Positions 55,537 through 64,000 of a stretch of 64,000 nt of DNA are shown piece by piece. The stretch comes from Vreelandella populi (lineage in GTDB: Bacteria; Pseudomonadota; Gammaproteobacteria; Pseudomonadales; Halomonadaceae). The notes under the pieces are model-generated. The model was not told where the DNA came from and ran no database searches. It saw nothing but the letters and a program-made list of their open reading frames with translations. Each line of letters opens with the position of its first letter. Within the stretch, counting starts at the first letter, position 1. The position numbers and the translations under genes are program-made. The stretch spans positions 62,001-126,000 of the forward strand of contig NZ_RZHE01000003.1 in the NCBI RefSeq assembly GCF_003989825.1, in the 5' to 3' direction.

Positions 55537-55587
55537 TCTCCAGTAATAGTTCTCAGTACTAGTTCTCAGTACTAGTTCTCAATACTA
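55511..55587 (+). repeat. Degenerate 13-bp tandem repeat
   Basis: About six imperfect copies of a unit like CTCAGTACTAGTT follow one another, two of them identical (ending near 55577). The array begins inside the 3' end of the 107-residue gene and crosses its stop codon. The central AGTACT is palindromic. It is short and too degenerate for a CRISPR. Confidence 0.7.
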
Positions 55588-55618
55588 ACCGGCAGTCCTT
55601 AACGTCGGCTTCGTTCTG

Positions 55619-55645
55619 GCTCCCACTCGGCAACCGGGTGGGAGC
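55619..55645. terminator. Hairpin between the 107-residue gene and argE
   Basis: GCTCCCAC (55619-55626) pairs with GTGGGAGC (55638-55645), continued by T-G and CGG/CCG around CAA, twelve pairs in all. No T-tract follows. It is placed between convergent genes. Confidence 0.5.
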
Positions 55646-55663
55646 AACTGCAATTAAATCGGT

Positions 55664-56836
55664 TCAACCATTTTGAAAGGGTTGTTCCAGCGCCTTTCCC
55701 ATGCAATTCATAAAAGCTAAGCACGCATCGAGTTCGCTTTTTTCGATATATTCATCCGGTTGATGCGCCTGAGCGATACTGCCCGGCCCCAGAATAATCG
55801 TTTGCAATCCCTGGCCTTGGAATTGTCCTGCCTCGGTGGCATAGGCCACTGCGTGGTTGCAGCATTCACTTGGCAGGTGGTCTTTGGCCAAGCGCAGCAC
55901 GGCGTGGTTATCTCGATCGGCTAAGCCCGGCACGGTCACATTCAGCGGCTCGGTCACAATCTCCACTGCCTTGCCACGCGCTTTTAGCTCGGCACTTAAC
56001 GTTTCGGCATATGCTTCAAAGCGAGCAAATACCTCGTCGAACGTCTCGGTGGGCAGGTGACGGATTTCCCACTCAAACTGGCACTCTCGCGCCATGATAT
56101 TGATGGCCGTGCCGCCCTTGATCTTGCCCACGTGCAGGCTGGTGTGGGGTACGTTGAACGCCTCATTCACCTTGCCCTCCTCCACCAGCGCCGCCATGGT
56201 ATCTTCGATAAACGTCACTAGACGCGCAGCCACGTGAATGGCTGAAGTTCCTTGGTTTACCTGACTGCTGTGCGCCTCGCGTCCAATCACCGTAGTGCGC
56301 AGGTTGGTTGCGCCCTTTTGGGCCACGACAGGCTGCATGCTGGTCGGCTCACCGACAATGACGTGCGCGGTGGTCGAATAGTGCTCGTAGAAACGTTTGA
56401 TTAGCGCAGGCGCACCGACACAGCCAATCTCCTCGTCATACGAAAAACCGAAATAAATAGGCTGTTGCAGCGGTGCCTTGGCCCACTCGGGCACCATGGC
56501 GAGCGCGCAGGCGATAAAGCCTTTCATATCGCAGGTACCACGGCCGTAAAGCTTGCCATCTTCACCATCAAAAAGGGTGAAAGGGTCGGTCGACCAAGGC
56601 TGGCCTTCCACTGGCACTACATCGGTATGGCCTGAAAGCATCACGCCACCCGGGGCGTCGGGGCCGATGCGAGCGATCAGGTTCGCCTTGGTGCCGCATG
56701 GGCTCATCACCCGCTCGGAGGCGATGCCGTACTCGGTCAGATACTCTTCGACAAACTCGATCAGCGCCAGATTGGAGCCCCGGGAGGTGGTATCGAAAGA
56801 GACCAGTTTAGTTAATAGCGCTATTGCGTTAGTCAT
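55664..56836 (-). CDS. argE: Acetylornithine deacetylase
   Basis: Cytosolic M20 zinc hydrolase that removes the acetyl group from N-acetylornithine in arginine synthesis. The protein has 390 residues. Metal sites appear in MLSGHTDVVPVEG (His, then Asp), RGTCDMKGFI and the Glu-Glu pair in YDEEIGCVGA. The dimerisation domain holds VGEPTSMQPVVAQKG and GGTAINIMA. The closing segment is ILGPGSIAQAHQPDEYI. The start MTNAIALLTKLVSFDTTSRGSN fits ArgE; the related succinyl-DAP desuccinylase DapE is less likely. It is divergent from the ugp operon. Confidence 0.9.
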   Translation of the reverse strand: MTNAIALLTKLVSFDTTSRGSNLALIEFVEEYLTEYGIASERVMSPCGTKANLIARIGPDAPGGVMLSGHTDVVPVEGQPWSTDPFTLFDGEDGKLYGRGTCDMKGFIACALAMVPEWAKAPLQQPIYFGFSYDEEIGCVGAPALIKRFYEHYSTTAHVIVGEPTSMQPVVAQKGATNLRTTVIGREAHSSQVNQGTSAIHVAARLVTFIEDTMAALVEEGKVNEAFNVPHTSLHVGKIKGGTAINIMARECQFEWEIRHLPTETFDEVFARFEAYAETLSAELKARGKAVEIVTEPLNVTVPGLADRDNHAVLRLAKDHLPSECCNHAVAYATEAGQFQGQGLQTIILGPGSIAQAHQPDEYIEKSELDACLAFMNCMGKALEQPFQNG

Positions 56837-56912
56837 ACGCGTCTCGTTGTTTATGCACTTCGTCTAACCCTATCACCGGCTCTCCCGTACGCCTACTGCC
56901 AAAGTTTAACGG

Positions 56913-56952
56913 GGGTCATACCCAGTTCACTTAGCGGTCATCAAAATGTCAT
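56913..56952 (+). promoter_or_regulatory. Four-repeat Pho box upstream of ugpB
   Basis: The heptamers GGGTCAT (56913), AGTTCAC (56924), CGGTCAT (56935) and ATGTCAT (56946) recur exactly every 11 bp. A TACTGT -10-like box starts at 56963, ten bases after the last repeat, which is the usual PhoB promoter geometry. It precedes ugpB by about 85 bases. Confidence 0.88.
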
Positions 56953-57037
56953 CTACACTGACTACTGTTCAGTGCATCCAAAAACCTTAACAAACGCACT
57001 GTGCCACCTGGCGATGTCAGGACGACAAGGAGCCTTT

Positions 57038-58366
57038 ATGTCTCGTTTTACGTTACGCGCGTTATCTGCCGGTATCGCGGCGGCCACTCTGAGTGTTTCC
57101 GCCCACGCCGCCACAGAGATCACTTGGTGGCACTCCATGGGTGGCGAGCTAGGTGAGCGCTTAAGCGCCCTTGCTGAAGACTTCAACGCCTCACAGGATG
57201 AGTATCGTGTCACGCCCTCCTACCGGGGCGAATACGAACAGACCATGGTCAATACCATTGCCGCCTTCCGCGCAGGCGAGCAGCCACACATCGTGCAGAT
57301 CTACGAAGTGGGCACCGGCACCATGATGGCCGCCCAAGGCGCCATCTACCCAGTTTATGAGCTGATGGAAGAGCACGGCAACGACTTCGACCCGGCCGAT
57401 TATCTGCCCGTGGTGACCGGTTACTACACCGATACCAATGGCAATATGCTCTCCATGCCGTTCAACTCGTCTACGCCGATTCTTTACTACAACAAGGATG
57501 TCTTCGAAGCTGCCGGCCTCGACCCCGAAACGCCGCCCACTACCTGGCAAGAGATGGGCGAAATGGGTCAGCAAATCGTCGATGAGGGCGCGGCGTCCTG
57601 TGGCTTCACCATGGCTTACGCAGCCAACTGGGTCGGCCTTGAGAACTTCTCGGCACTGCACAATCAGCCTGTCGGCACCCTGGAAAACGGCTTCGGCGGA
57701 ATTGAGACCGAGTTTGCCTTTAACGGTGATGTTCAGGCGCGCTTCTGGGATCAGTTGAAAGAGTGGGGCGACAGCGGCGTCTACAGCTACGCAGGTCCAG
57801 CGAACGGCCCGGATGCAGCACCCTCGTTCTACTCCAGTGACTGCGCGATGTATATGAACTCGTCCGCCTCACGTGCCGACGTGCTGGCCAACTCTGACTT
57901 CGAAGTGGGCTTTGGCATGCTGCCCTACTATGACGACGTAGACGGTGCTCCGCAGAACTCGATCATTGGGGGCGCGACCCTGTGGGTACTTTCCGGCCAC
58001 GAAGACGACGAATACACCGGCGTTGCCGAATTCCTGGAATACCTATCCCTGCCGGAAGTTCAGGCCGAGTGGCACCAAGGCACCGGCTACCTGCCGATTA
58101 CCACTGCCGCTTACGAACTGAGCCAGGAGCAGGGTTACTACGACGAGAATCCGGGTGCGGATATCGCCATCGAGCAGATCAATTTAAACGAACCAACGGA
58201 GAACTCCAAAGGCCTGCGCTTTGGCAACTACCCCCAGGTGCGCATGATTCTGGACGAAGAGTTCCAGGCTGTGCTGGCAGGCACCAAGGACGGTCAGCAA
58301 GCGCTGGATGATGCGGCACGCCGCGGCAATCAGATCCTGCGCGACTTTGAGGCAGCCAATAACTAA
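57038..58366 (+). CDS. ugpB: sn-Glycerol-3-phosphate-binding protein UgpB
   Basis: Periplasmic receptor for glycerol-3-phosphate and glycerophosphodiesters. The protein has 442 residues. A signal peptide covers residues 1-25 (ends SAHA). The mature start TEITWWHSMGGELGERLSALAEDFN and EYEQTMVNTIAAFRAGEQPHIVQIYEVGTGTMM are typical of UgpB, as is YYTDTNGNMLSMPFNSSTPILYYNKD. I chose the ATG at 57038, with AAGGAG five bases upstream; the longer ORF to 56972 lies over the promoter. The Pho box upstream predicts induction by phosphate starvation. Confidence 0.94.
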   Translation: MSRFTLRALSAGIAAATLSVSAHAATEITWWHSMGGELGERLSALAEDFNASQDEYRVTPSYRGEYEQTMVNTIAAFRAGEQPHIVQIYEVGTGTMMAAQGAIYPVYELMEEHGNDFDPADYLPVVTGYYTDTNGNMLSMPFNSSTPILYYNKDVFEAAGLDPETPPTTWQEMGEMGQQIVDEGAASCGFTMAYAANWVGLENFSALHNQPVGTLENGFGGIETEFAFNGDVQARFWDQLKEWGDSGVYSYAGPANGPDAAPSFYSSDCAMYMNSSASRADVLANSDFEVGFGMLPYYDDVDGAPQNSIIGGATLWVLSGHEDDEYTGVAEFLEYLSLPEVQAEWHQGTGYLPITTAAYELSQEQGYYDENPGADIAIEQINLNEPTENSKGLRFGNYPQVRMILDEEFQAVLAGTKDGQQALDDAARRGNQILRDFEAANN

Positions 58367-58388
58367 GCGCTTCTCGTTACTTGTAAAT

Positions 58389-58495
58389 AAACCCCGGCTT
58401 ATAGCCGGGGTTTGTTATAGGAGCCATCCCATACGCCCATGTCACCGGGGCCTATGGGATGGCTTACTTTCCGGCAGCTGATCGCAGTGATCAGC
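58389..58495 (+). terminator. Three successive stem-loops between ugpB and ugpA
   Basis: AAACCCCGGCT/AGCCGGGGTTT (58389-58413, three-base loop), then AGCCATCCCATA/TATGGGATGGCT (58422-58464), then GCTGATC/GATCAGC (58477-58495). None has a strong T-tract. They probably stabilise or partly end the ugpB message so that the binding protein exceeds the permease. Confidence 0.65.
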
Positions 58496-58526
58496 CGTAC
58501 CCAGCGCCCGTAAGACAGGATGTGCC

Positions 58527-59411
58527 ATGCAGACCAAACGCTCCACCTATCAAAACCGGTGGCTCCCCTTCTTTCTTTTAGCGCCGCAGTTGGCGATTAC
58601 GCTGGTGTTTTTTATCTGGCCGGCAAGTCAGGCGGTAAAATCCAGCTTCGAGCGTACCGATGCGTTCGGCTTTAAAACAACGTTTGTCGGCCTGGATAAC
58701 TACGCACGCATTCTGGCCGACCCCAGCTACCTGAATGCGCTGGGGCGCACCGCGATTTTCTCCATCTCGGTGACGGTGCTTTCCATGAGCCTGGCGCTTT
58801 TACTGGCCGTTTGTGTCAACCGTGTGCTGAAGAGCGCCAAGTTCTACACCACGCTTCTGGTATGGCCCTACGCCGTCGCCCCGGTCGTTGCCGGAGTACT
58901 GTGGTGGTTCCTATTCAACCCGACCATCGGCCTTTTGCCGCATCTGCTCGACTGGTTCGGCATCAGCTGGAACCACCGCGTCTCGGGCACTCAGGCGATG
59001 ATCCTGATCACCATCGCCGCCGCCTGGAAGCAGATCTCCTACAACTTTCTGTTTTTCCTCGCGGGGCTGCAGTCTGTGCCGCAGTCACTCATGGAGGCGG
59101 CAGCCATTGACGGGGCGGGCCCCTTCAAGCGCTTCTGGACCATCGTGCTCCCACTTTTATCGCCCACCACTTTCTTCCTGCTGATTATCAACATCAACTA
59201 CGTGATGTTCGACACCTTCGGGGTGATTGATGCCACCACCGCTGGTGGACCTGGCCAGGCCACCATGACACTGGTGTACAAGGTCTACACCGATGGTGTG
59301 GCGGGGCTGAACATCGGCTCCTCATCCGCCCAGTCGGTCATGCTAATGGGCATCGTGATTATCTTGACGTTTATCCAGTTCCGTTACGTGGAACGCCGGG
59401 TCAACTACTAG
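58527..59411 (+). CDS. ugpA: Glycerol-3-phosphate ABC permease UgpA
   Basis: A 294-residue inner-membrane permease with six helices. The coupling loop reads EAAAIDGAGPFKRFWTIVLP, and the segment TTAGGPGQATMTLVYKVYTDG near the C-terminus is characteristic of UgpA. AGGA lies seven bases before ATG. It pairs with UgpE as the transport pore for UgpB. The gene follows the stem-loop region after ugpB. Confidence 0.94.
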   Translation: MQTKRSTYQNRWLPFFLLAPQLAITLVFFIWPASQAVKSSFERTDAFGFKTTFVGLDNYARILADPSYLNALGRTAIFSISVTVLSMSLALLLAVCVNRVLKSAKFYTTLLVWPYAVAPVVAGVLWWFLFNPTIGLLPHLLDWFGISWNHRVSGTQAMILITIAAAWKQISYNFLFFLAGLQSVPQSLMEAAAIDGAGPFKRFWTIVLPLLSPTTFFLLIININYVMFDTFGVIDATTAGGPGQATMTLVYKVYTDGVAGLNIGSSSAQSVMLMGIVIILTFIQFRYVERRVNY

Positions 59412-59460
59412 CGCTGACACTTATTTACTTGGTTGAGCATGAACATGGCTGGATATAAAT

Positions 59461-60309
59461 ATGGTTGAGAACAGACCCTTTCTGAATATTCTGACCCACC
59501 TGGTGCTGATTGCAGGTGTACTGGTGGTAGCGTTTCCGGTGTACGTGGCATTTATCGCCTCGACCCACGAACCCAGTGCCTTCGTGCGCGGGGTATTGCC
59601 GCTGCTCCCCGGCGACAACATGTTTGAATCCTACGGGCAGATGCTCAGCTCCGGCTGGAAGGTAGGCGGCACGCCACCGGTCTGGCTGATGCTGGGTAAC
59701 TCGCTGATCATGGCGCTGACGATTGCTATCGGTAAGATCGCCATTTCGATTCTCTCCGCCTTTGCGATTGTCTACTTCCGCTTCCCGTTTCGCATGCTGG
59801 CGTTCTGGATCATTTTCATCACCCTGATGCTGCCGGTCGAAGTTCGCATCATCCCCACTTACGCCGTCGTTGCCAATCTGGGCATGCTGAATTCCTATGC
59901 GGGGCTGACGCTTCCATTGATTGCCTCGGCCACCGCGACCTTCCTGTTCCGCCAGTTCTTCATGACCGTGCCGGAAGAGTTAATGGAAGCCAGCCGAGTG
60001 GACGGCGCCGGGCCGATGAAATTCTTCAAGGACATACTGCTTCCGGTGTCGATCACCAATATCGCCGCGCTGTTCGTGATCATGTTCATCTACGGCTGGG
60101 TGCAGTACCTGTGGCCGCTACTGGTCACCACCGATGAAGACTTCTACACCATCGTGCTGGGCATCAAGCGCCTGATGGCCTCGTCCGACCGGGTGCCCGC
60201 CTGGAACCTCATCATGGCGACCGTCACGCTTGCCATGCTGCCCCCGGTGTTAGTGGTGCTGTTTATGCAAAGACTGTTTGTGAAAGGCCTGACCGAGACG
60301 GAGAAATAA
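59461..60309 (+). CDS. ugpE: Glycerol-3-phosphate ABC permease UgpE
   Basis: A 282-residue inner-membrane permease. The start [38 protein letters not shown], seen in parts, and the coupling loop [22 protein letters not shown] match UgpE. It starts 49 bases after ugpA and ends one base before ugpC. GGAT is the only Shine-Dalgarno-like sequence. It partners UgpA. Confidence 0.94.
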   Translation: MVENRPFLNILTHLVLIAGVLVVAFPVYVAFIASTHEPSAFVRGVLPLLPGDNMFESYGQMLSSGWKVGGTPPVWLMLGNSLIMALTIAIGKIAISILSAFAIVYFRFPFRMLAFWIIFITLMLPVEVRIIPTYAVVANLGMLNSYAGLTLPLIASATATFLFRQFFMTVPEELMEASRVDGAGPMKFFKDILLPVSITNIAALFVIMFIYGWVQYLWPLLVTTDEDFYTIVLGIKRLMASSDRVPAWNLIMATVTLAMLPPVLVVLFMQRLFVKGLTETEK

Positions 60310-60310
60310 G

Positions 60311-61363
60311 ATGGCCAGTATTACCTTGGAAGGGCTTAGAAAAACCTACGCAGGCGACGTCCATGCCGTTAAAGGCATCGATCTTGCGATTGAAGACGGC
60401 GAGTTTGTGGTGCTGGTAGGCCCTTCGGGCTGCGGTAAATCCACGCTGTTACGCATGGTAGCCGGGCTTGAAACGATTACCGGCGGTACGCTCAAGATCG
60501 GCGATCGAGTGGTCAACAAGCTCGAACCCGCCGAGCGCGATATCGCCATGGTATTCCAGAACTACGCGCTCTATCCGCATATGACGGTGTACAACAACCT
60601 CGCTTACGGGCTGAAAAACCGCGGCTTTAAAAAACCCGAGATCGAAGAGCGGGTGCGCAAAGCGGCCAAAATGCTCGAAATCGAAGAGTATCTGGAGCGC
60701 AAACCGCGCAAACTCTCTGGCGGCCAGCGCCAGCGCGTGGCTATGGGCAGGGCACTGGTGCGCGAACCCGCGGCCTTCTTGTTCGATGAGCCGCTCTCTA
60801 ACCTGGATGCCAAGCTGCGCGTACAGATGCGTGTGGAGATCAAGCAGCTTCAGCGCCGTTTGAAGACCACCAGCCTCTACGTGACCCACGACCAGTTAGA
60901 AGCAATGACGCTGGGCGACCGCTTGGTGGTGCTTAGCGCTGGAAAAATCGAGCAGGTGGGCACGCCCATGGAGATCTACGCCCGCCCCGCGTCGATGTTT
61001 GTGGCAGGCTTTATTGGCTCGCCTGCGATGAATATGGTGCCGCTTGAATACCTACAAACCCGCGGCACTACTGACCTGCTCAATGATCTACCCCCCGGCA
61101 CCGATACGGTAGGCATCCGCCCGGACGATATGCGCCTGTCGCCGCCGAATACGCCGCACCTGATCGTGGAATCCACGCTTGAGCTGTTTGAAGCCGCCGG
61201 CGCCGAGAGCCACCTTTACGTGCGGCTCGCCGACAGCGACCAGCCCACCGTGATTCGGGTGAGTGGCCAGCCGCCGGTCAACGAAGGCGAAACACTACGC
61301 TTTTTTGTCACCCGCGAGGCACTTCACCCATTTAACAGCGCGACCGGCCTACGCACCGGCTAA
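60311..61363 (+). CDS. ugpC: Glycerol-3-phosphate ABC ATPase UgpC
   Basis: A 350-residue ATPase. It has Walker [11 protein letters not shown]-loop [12 protein letters not shown], signature [15 protein letters not shown], Walker [15 protein letters not shown] and switch histidine [15 protein letters not shown]-terminal OB/TOBE domain follows from about residue 235 ([16 protein letters not shown]). It starts one base after ugpE with GGAG seven bases upstream. It ends only 16 bases before the convergent 5'-nucleotidase. Confidence 0.94.
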   Translation: MASITLEGLRKTYAGDVHAVKGIDLAIEDGEFVVLVGPSGCGKSTLLRMVAGLETITGGTLKIGDRVVNKLEPAERDIAMVFQNYALYPHMTVYNNLAYGLKNRGFKKPEIEERVRKAAKMLEIEEYLERKPRKLSGGQRQRVAMGRALVREPAAFLFDEPLSNLDAKLRVQMRVEIKQLQRRLKTTSLYVTHDQLEAMTLGDRLVVLSAGKIEQVGTPMEIYARPASMFVAGFIGSPAMNMVPLEYLQTRGTTDLLNDLPPGTDTVGIRPDDMRLSPPNTPHLIVESTLELFEAAGAESHLYVRLADSDQPTVIRVSGQPPVNEGETLRFFVTREALHPFNSATGLRTG

Positions 61364-61379
61364 CGCGCTGCTTAGTACT

Positions 61380-63017
61380 TTATTGCTTGGCCAAGTCGAC
61401 AATACGCCCTTCAACCTGATAATCCACGTCACCTAACGAAACCATATAATCGCGCAGCATCTCCCAGTCGGTATTACCGACAATGGTGCTGCGCCCATCT
61501 TCATAGGCGGCTTCTAGCGCGATATGGCTGTCGCCACCGGCAGCGGTGAAGTGATTGGTGGCAATGATGTAGGTGTGCTCAGGATCAACAGGCTGCAGCG
61601 TGCCATCCTGCGTCACCTTCAAGCTCACGACTCGCTTACCAACAGGTTGGCGGCTGTCATATACCAATTCGATACCATTCGACACCTGCAGGAAACCGCC
61701 GCTTTCAATCGGCGCATTTGCCAGCCCGATCTCGAACGTCTCCAAAAGCTCCGCGCCCGTCACTCTTACCAGCGCCAAGCGATTGCCAAACGGCTGCACG
61801 GCAACCAGCTCACCCACGCTCACATCGCCCTGCGCGATGGGTTCACGAATACCGCCGCTATTTTGAATGGCCAGCACGGTCTCCAGGTTCACTCGGCGGG
61901 CGGCAGCAAGCTGACCATCGGCAATCAGATTGCCCAACGCGGTTTCATCAGCGCGCACGCTTTGTTCATCGCCGTTGCCATGGCGCGGGTTAGGCAGTGC
62001 TGAGACCACCCGAGCGCCCACCAGCGTATCGCGCACTTCCTCGATTTTCGCGGTATACGGTGCTAACAGGGCAGCAGCATCGGCGTCTGGTTCGCGCTCA
62101 TCGGTGGCAAGCAGTTCACCGTTGGCTTCCAGTACGTTGCCGTTATCATCGAACGTCACCTGCACGACGCCCAGGTACTGCCCGTACTCGCCGGCCTGAC
62201 CAATCACGGTGGGCGCCATCGGCTCGCCCCGGTCGTTTTCGGTCAGCATCACGGGGGTCTCAAGGCGGGTATGACTGTGGCCGCCGATGATCACGTCCAC
62301 CCCTTCCACATGCTGAGCCAACAGCAAGTCATTACCCATACTCGGGTCACTGTCGTAGCCCATATGGGTAAGGGCTACGATCTTGTCGATACCCTGCGCT
62401 TCAAATTCAGCCACCATCGCCTCGGCCGCTTCCCGGTAATCGCTGATCGTGACATTGCCGGGGCTGGAGACAGTATTGCTGCTTGGTGTGCTCAAGCCGA
62501 AAATGCCAATTCGCTGCCCTGCATGTTCGACGACGATACCGTCGTAAAGATGGCCGGGCTGGGGCTCAACGCTGATCGATTCGCCCAGTTGATCGGCGAA
62601 TTCTTCTGATGTGGAAAAGTCCAGGTTGGCGCCGAGAATAGGGAAATCAGCCGCGGCAAAGAAAGCGGCAAGGGCCTTATGGCCCTTTTCCGGGTCGCCC
62701 AGATCAAATTCATGGTTACCGGGCACGAAAGCGTCGTACCCCATCAGGTTCATGAACTTAACGGCGTCCTGCCCCCGGTATTCGGTGAAATAGAGCGTAC
62801 CCGAAAAGATATCCCCGGCATCCAGCAGCAGGCCGTCACCGAATCGCTCGCGCGCCTCGGCCAGGGTGGTGATGAGCTGAGGGTAGTGGTCGGTACGGCC
62901 GTGCAGGTCATTGGTGTGGAAAATGGTCAGCGTATAGGGCGCGGCATACGCCGAGGTGGTGAGCAGCCCCGTCACTATCCCTAGCGCAATACCGTGAGGA
63001 ATAAAACGCATCAGCAT
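61380..63017 (-). CDS. UshA-like 5'-nucleotidase, periplasmic
   Basis: A 545-residue exported bifunctional metallophosphatase. A signal peptide covers the first 25 residues (ends SAYA). The metal domain shows TIFHTNDLHGR, LLDAGDIFSG, VPGNHEFDLGD and IGGHSHTRLETP. The C-terminal substrate domain (about 330-520) holds IQNSGGIREPIAQGDVSVGE and VQPFGNRLALV, with YIIATNHFTAAGGDSHI near the end. It frees phosphate from nucleotides outside the inner membrane. The Pho box upstream supports a starvation role. The ATG at 63017 has AAAGGA only three bases away, so the ATG at 63011 (nine bases) is at least as likely. Confidence 0.92.
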   Translation of the reverse strand: MLMRFIPHGIALGIVTGLLTTSAYAAPYTLTIFHTNDLHGRTDHYPQLITTLAEARERFGDGLLLDAGDIFSGTLYFTEYRGQDAVKFMNLMGYDAFVPGNHEFDLGDPEKGHKALAAFFAAADFPILGANLDFSTSEEFADQLGESISVEPQPGHLYDGIVVEHAGQRIGIFGLSTPSSNTVSSPGNVTISDYREAAEAMVAEFEAQGIDKIVALTHMGYDSDPSMGNDLLLAQHVEGVDVIIGGHSHTRLETPVMLTENDRGEPMAPTVIGQAGEYGQYLGVVQVTFDDNGNVLEANGELLATDEREPDADAAALLAPYTAKIEEVRDTLVGARVVSALPNPRHGNGDEQSVRADETALGNLIADGQLAAARRVNLETVLAIQNSGGIREPIAQGDVSVGELVAVQPFGNRLALVRVTGAELLETFEIGLANAPIESGGFLQVSNGIELVYDSRQPVGKRVVSLKVTQDGTLQPVDPEHTYIIATNHFTAAGGDSHIALEAAYEDGRSTIVGNTDWEMLRDYMVSLGDVDYQVEGRIVDLAKQ

Positions 63018-63067
63018 GGTTCCTTTTATAAAAGCGTTATAGCAGAACGATAGCGTGCCCTAAAAGC

Positions 63068-63085
63068 CTGACAGATTAGTGACGG
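63068..63085 (-). promoter_or_regulatory. Pho box upstream of the 5'-nucleotidase
   Basis: On the minus strand CCGTCAC (63085-63079), TAAT, CTGTCAG (63074-63068) reproduces the two-heptamer PhoB consensus with a four-base AT-rich linker. A TATAAC box lies at 63041-63036. It points at the 5'-nucleotidase start, about 50 bases away. Confidence 0.75.
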
Positions 63086-63208
63086 CCTTATCGCTCACCA
63101 CTTTATGGCACTCAACTTACTTAGCATTGAATGATACCTAAACAGCCTAATTACCTCATTTTGCTAACGGCAATAAGCAGACTGAATGGCGCTCAAGGCT
63201 CAGCAATC

Positions 63209-63259
63209 ATGTCATGCGATTGAGACAAGACCGTCATCTTCGCTACATCTAAGTGTCAT
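63209..63259 (+). promoter_or_regulatory. Five-repeat Pho box upstream of the second phnD-like gene
   Basis: Heptamers at 63209 (ATGTCAT), 63220 (TTGAGAC), 63231 (CCGTCAT), 63242 (GCTACAT) and 63253 (GTGTCAT) are phased at 11 bp; the first, third and fifth are strong. The gap 63018-63348 holds this site and the opposite Pho box; nothing else is seen in it. Confidence 0.75.
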
Positions 63260-63348
63260 CAACGACTGCCACCCTATGGAGCGACCATTCCATGCTCGGC
63301 AAGTTTACTGCTCGTTGCCTCAGGTATCTCCTCTCTAGGGAAGCTCAC

Positions 63349-64000
63349 ATGCACAAGTCATTTCTCACGCTTGCACTCACCGCTGCAACGCTGGCAACTA
63401 CCGCCACAACTTACGCCAATGAAGATTTAAGCGGTATCTGCCCTAACCCGCTGCGCATGGCCGATACGGGTATCGAAGGCATGGGGCCGCTGGCAGAAGC
63501 ATTTGGCCCCTTCGCTGAGGCGTTTGAGGAAACGACGGGCCTTGAGCTTAAGATGTTTAGCCTAAGCAACCGCACAGCAGCGGGCACGGCGCTTCAATAT
63601 GATGATGTGGATCTGGTATTTGCCGGCCCTTCGGAGTTCGTGCTGTTCGACCGTGAGAGCGATATTGAAATCCTGTTTGCCATTGAGCGCCCGCACTATG
63701 GCAGCAGCTTTTACGTGCCAGCAGACAGTGATATCGAGTCTCTTGAAGATTTGGCAGGCCACCGTGTAGCGCTAAAGGATGTTGGCTCTACCAGTGGGCA
63801 TATTTTCCCAAGCCAAATGCTGGTGGATGCCGGATTGGATATTAAACGAGATCTGGAAATTATCATGGCAGGCGACGCGCGTATTGCCGCCCTGGTCAAC
63901 GGCGATGTCGATGCCATGGGCGGCGGCAATCGCGACATTGATGAGATTCAGGCAATGGATCCTAACGGCGAATACCGTGTCATCGCCACTAGCGATGTAC
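63349..64000 (+). CDS. Second PhnD-like phosphonate/phosphite/phosphate-binding protein, 3' end cut by window
   Basis: A periplasmic receptor, 217 residues visible and still open at the window edge. A signal peptide covers residues 1-24 (ends TTYAN). The mature protein has FGPFAEAFEETTGLELKMF, VDLVFAGPSEFVLF and the PhnD-type SLEDLAGHRVALKDVGSTSGHIFPSQML. It differs clearly from the PhnD at 14956-15921, so it is a paralogue, not a copy. GGGA lies about eight bases before ATG. The upstream Pho-box array predicts induction by low phosphate. The rest of its operon lies beyond the window. Confidence 0.88.
   Translation, partial: MHKSFLTLALTAATLATTATTYANEDLSGICPNPLRMADTGIEGMGPLAEAFGPFAEAFEETTGLELKMFSLSNRTAAGTALQYDDVDLVFAGPSEFVLFDRESDIEILFAIERPHYGSSFYVPADSDIESLEDLAGHRVALKDVGSTSGHIFPSQMLVDAGLDIKRDLEIIMAGDARIAALVNGDVDAMGGGNRDIDEIQAMDPNGEYRVIATSDV

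Noticed and set aside
55511..55587. Possible CRISPR array
   Set aside because: Units are about 13 bp, degenerate and without spacers.

Overview
The window looks like chromosome of a halophilic gammaproteobacterium, most probably Halomonas or a close relative. This is inferred from the NhaD sodium/proton antiporter, TAXI-TRAP and Bug solute-binding proteins, the gammaproteobacterial order rplU-rpmA-obgE-proB with ispB divergent, moderately GC-rich coding sequence, and several cyclic-di-GMP proteins. No insertion sequence, phage, integrase or CRISPR array was seen. Nearly all of the window is gene-dense core or accessory chromosome.

Layout. 1-4 kb: a truncated CaCA-type antiporter, a TAXI solute-binding protein, a strikingly AT-rich gap, and nhaD. 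4-11 kb: two membrane or PAS-linked GGDEF-EAL proteins, a glutathione transferase, a membrane-anchored ABM protein, DUF2835 and a CJM1_0395-type putative metalloprotease. 11-16 kb: an NlpC/P60 lipoprotein and a phnD-phnC-phnE1-phnE2-histidine phosphatase operon. 16-23 kb: an EAL-CBS-GGDEF protein, then an operon of PepSY protein, response regulator, sensor kinase and cytoplasmic PhoD-like phosphatase, with a divergent PepSY gene. 23-30 kb: glutamate dehydrogenase, DUF1853, proB, obgE, rpmA, rplU, ispB and tRNA-Pro(CGG). 30-37 kb: an Fe3+/aminoethylphosphonate-type ABC transporter with an ApaH-like phosphatase, a divergent LysR regulator and an MFS carrier. 37-43 kb: a sucrose-phosphate synthase/phosphatase cluster with three further glycosyltransferases. 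43-49 kb: TauE, a nuclease-XPD helicase fusion, a FAN1-like VRR-NUC protein, an acetylpolyamine-amidohydrolase-like protein and a GIY-YIG protein. 49-55 kb: a 1325-residue protein with a LOV photosensor, GGDEF and EAL, behind a Bug-type binding protein. 55-64 kb: argE, the ugpBAEC operon, a UshA-like 5'-nucleotidase and the start of a second PhnD-like gene.

The main result is a dispersed phosphate-starvation regulon read directly from the DNA. Arrays of Pho-box half-sites (GTCAT-like cores every 11 bp) lie in front of phnD, the EAL-CBS-GGDEF gene, ugpB, the 5'-nucleotidase and the terminal phnD-like gene. Together these would scavenge phosphonate, phosphite or phosphate, glycerol-3-phosphate and nucleotides, and would tie phosphate limitation to cyclic-di-GMP. 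In both transport operons a stem-loop follows the binding-protein gene, a layout that would raise binding protein over permease. The other unusual systems are the LOV-GGDEF-EAL protein with its Bug partner, and the RecB-like nuclease/XPD helicase fusion next to a FAN1-like nuclease.
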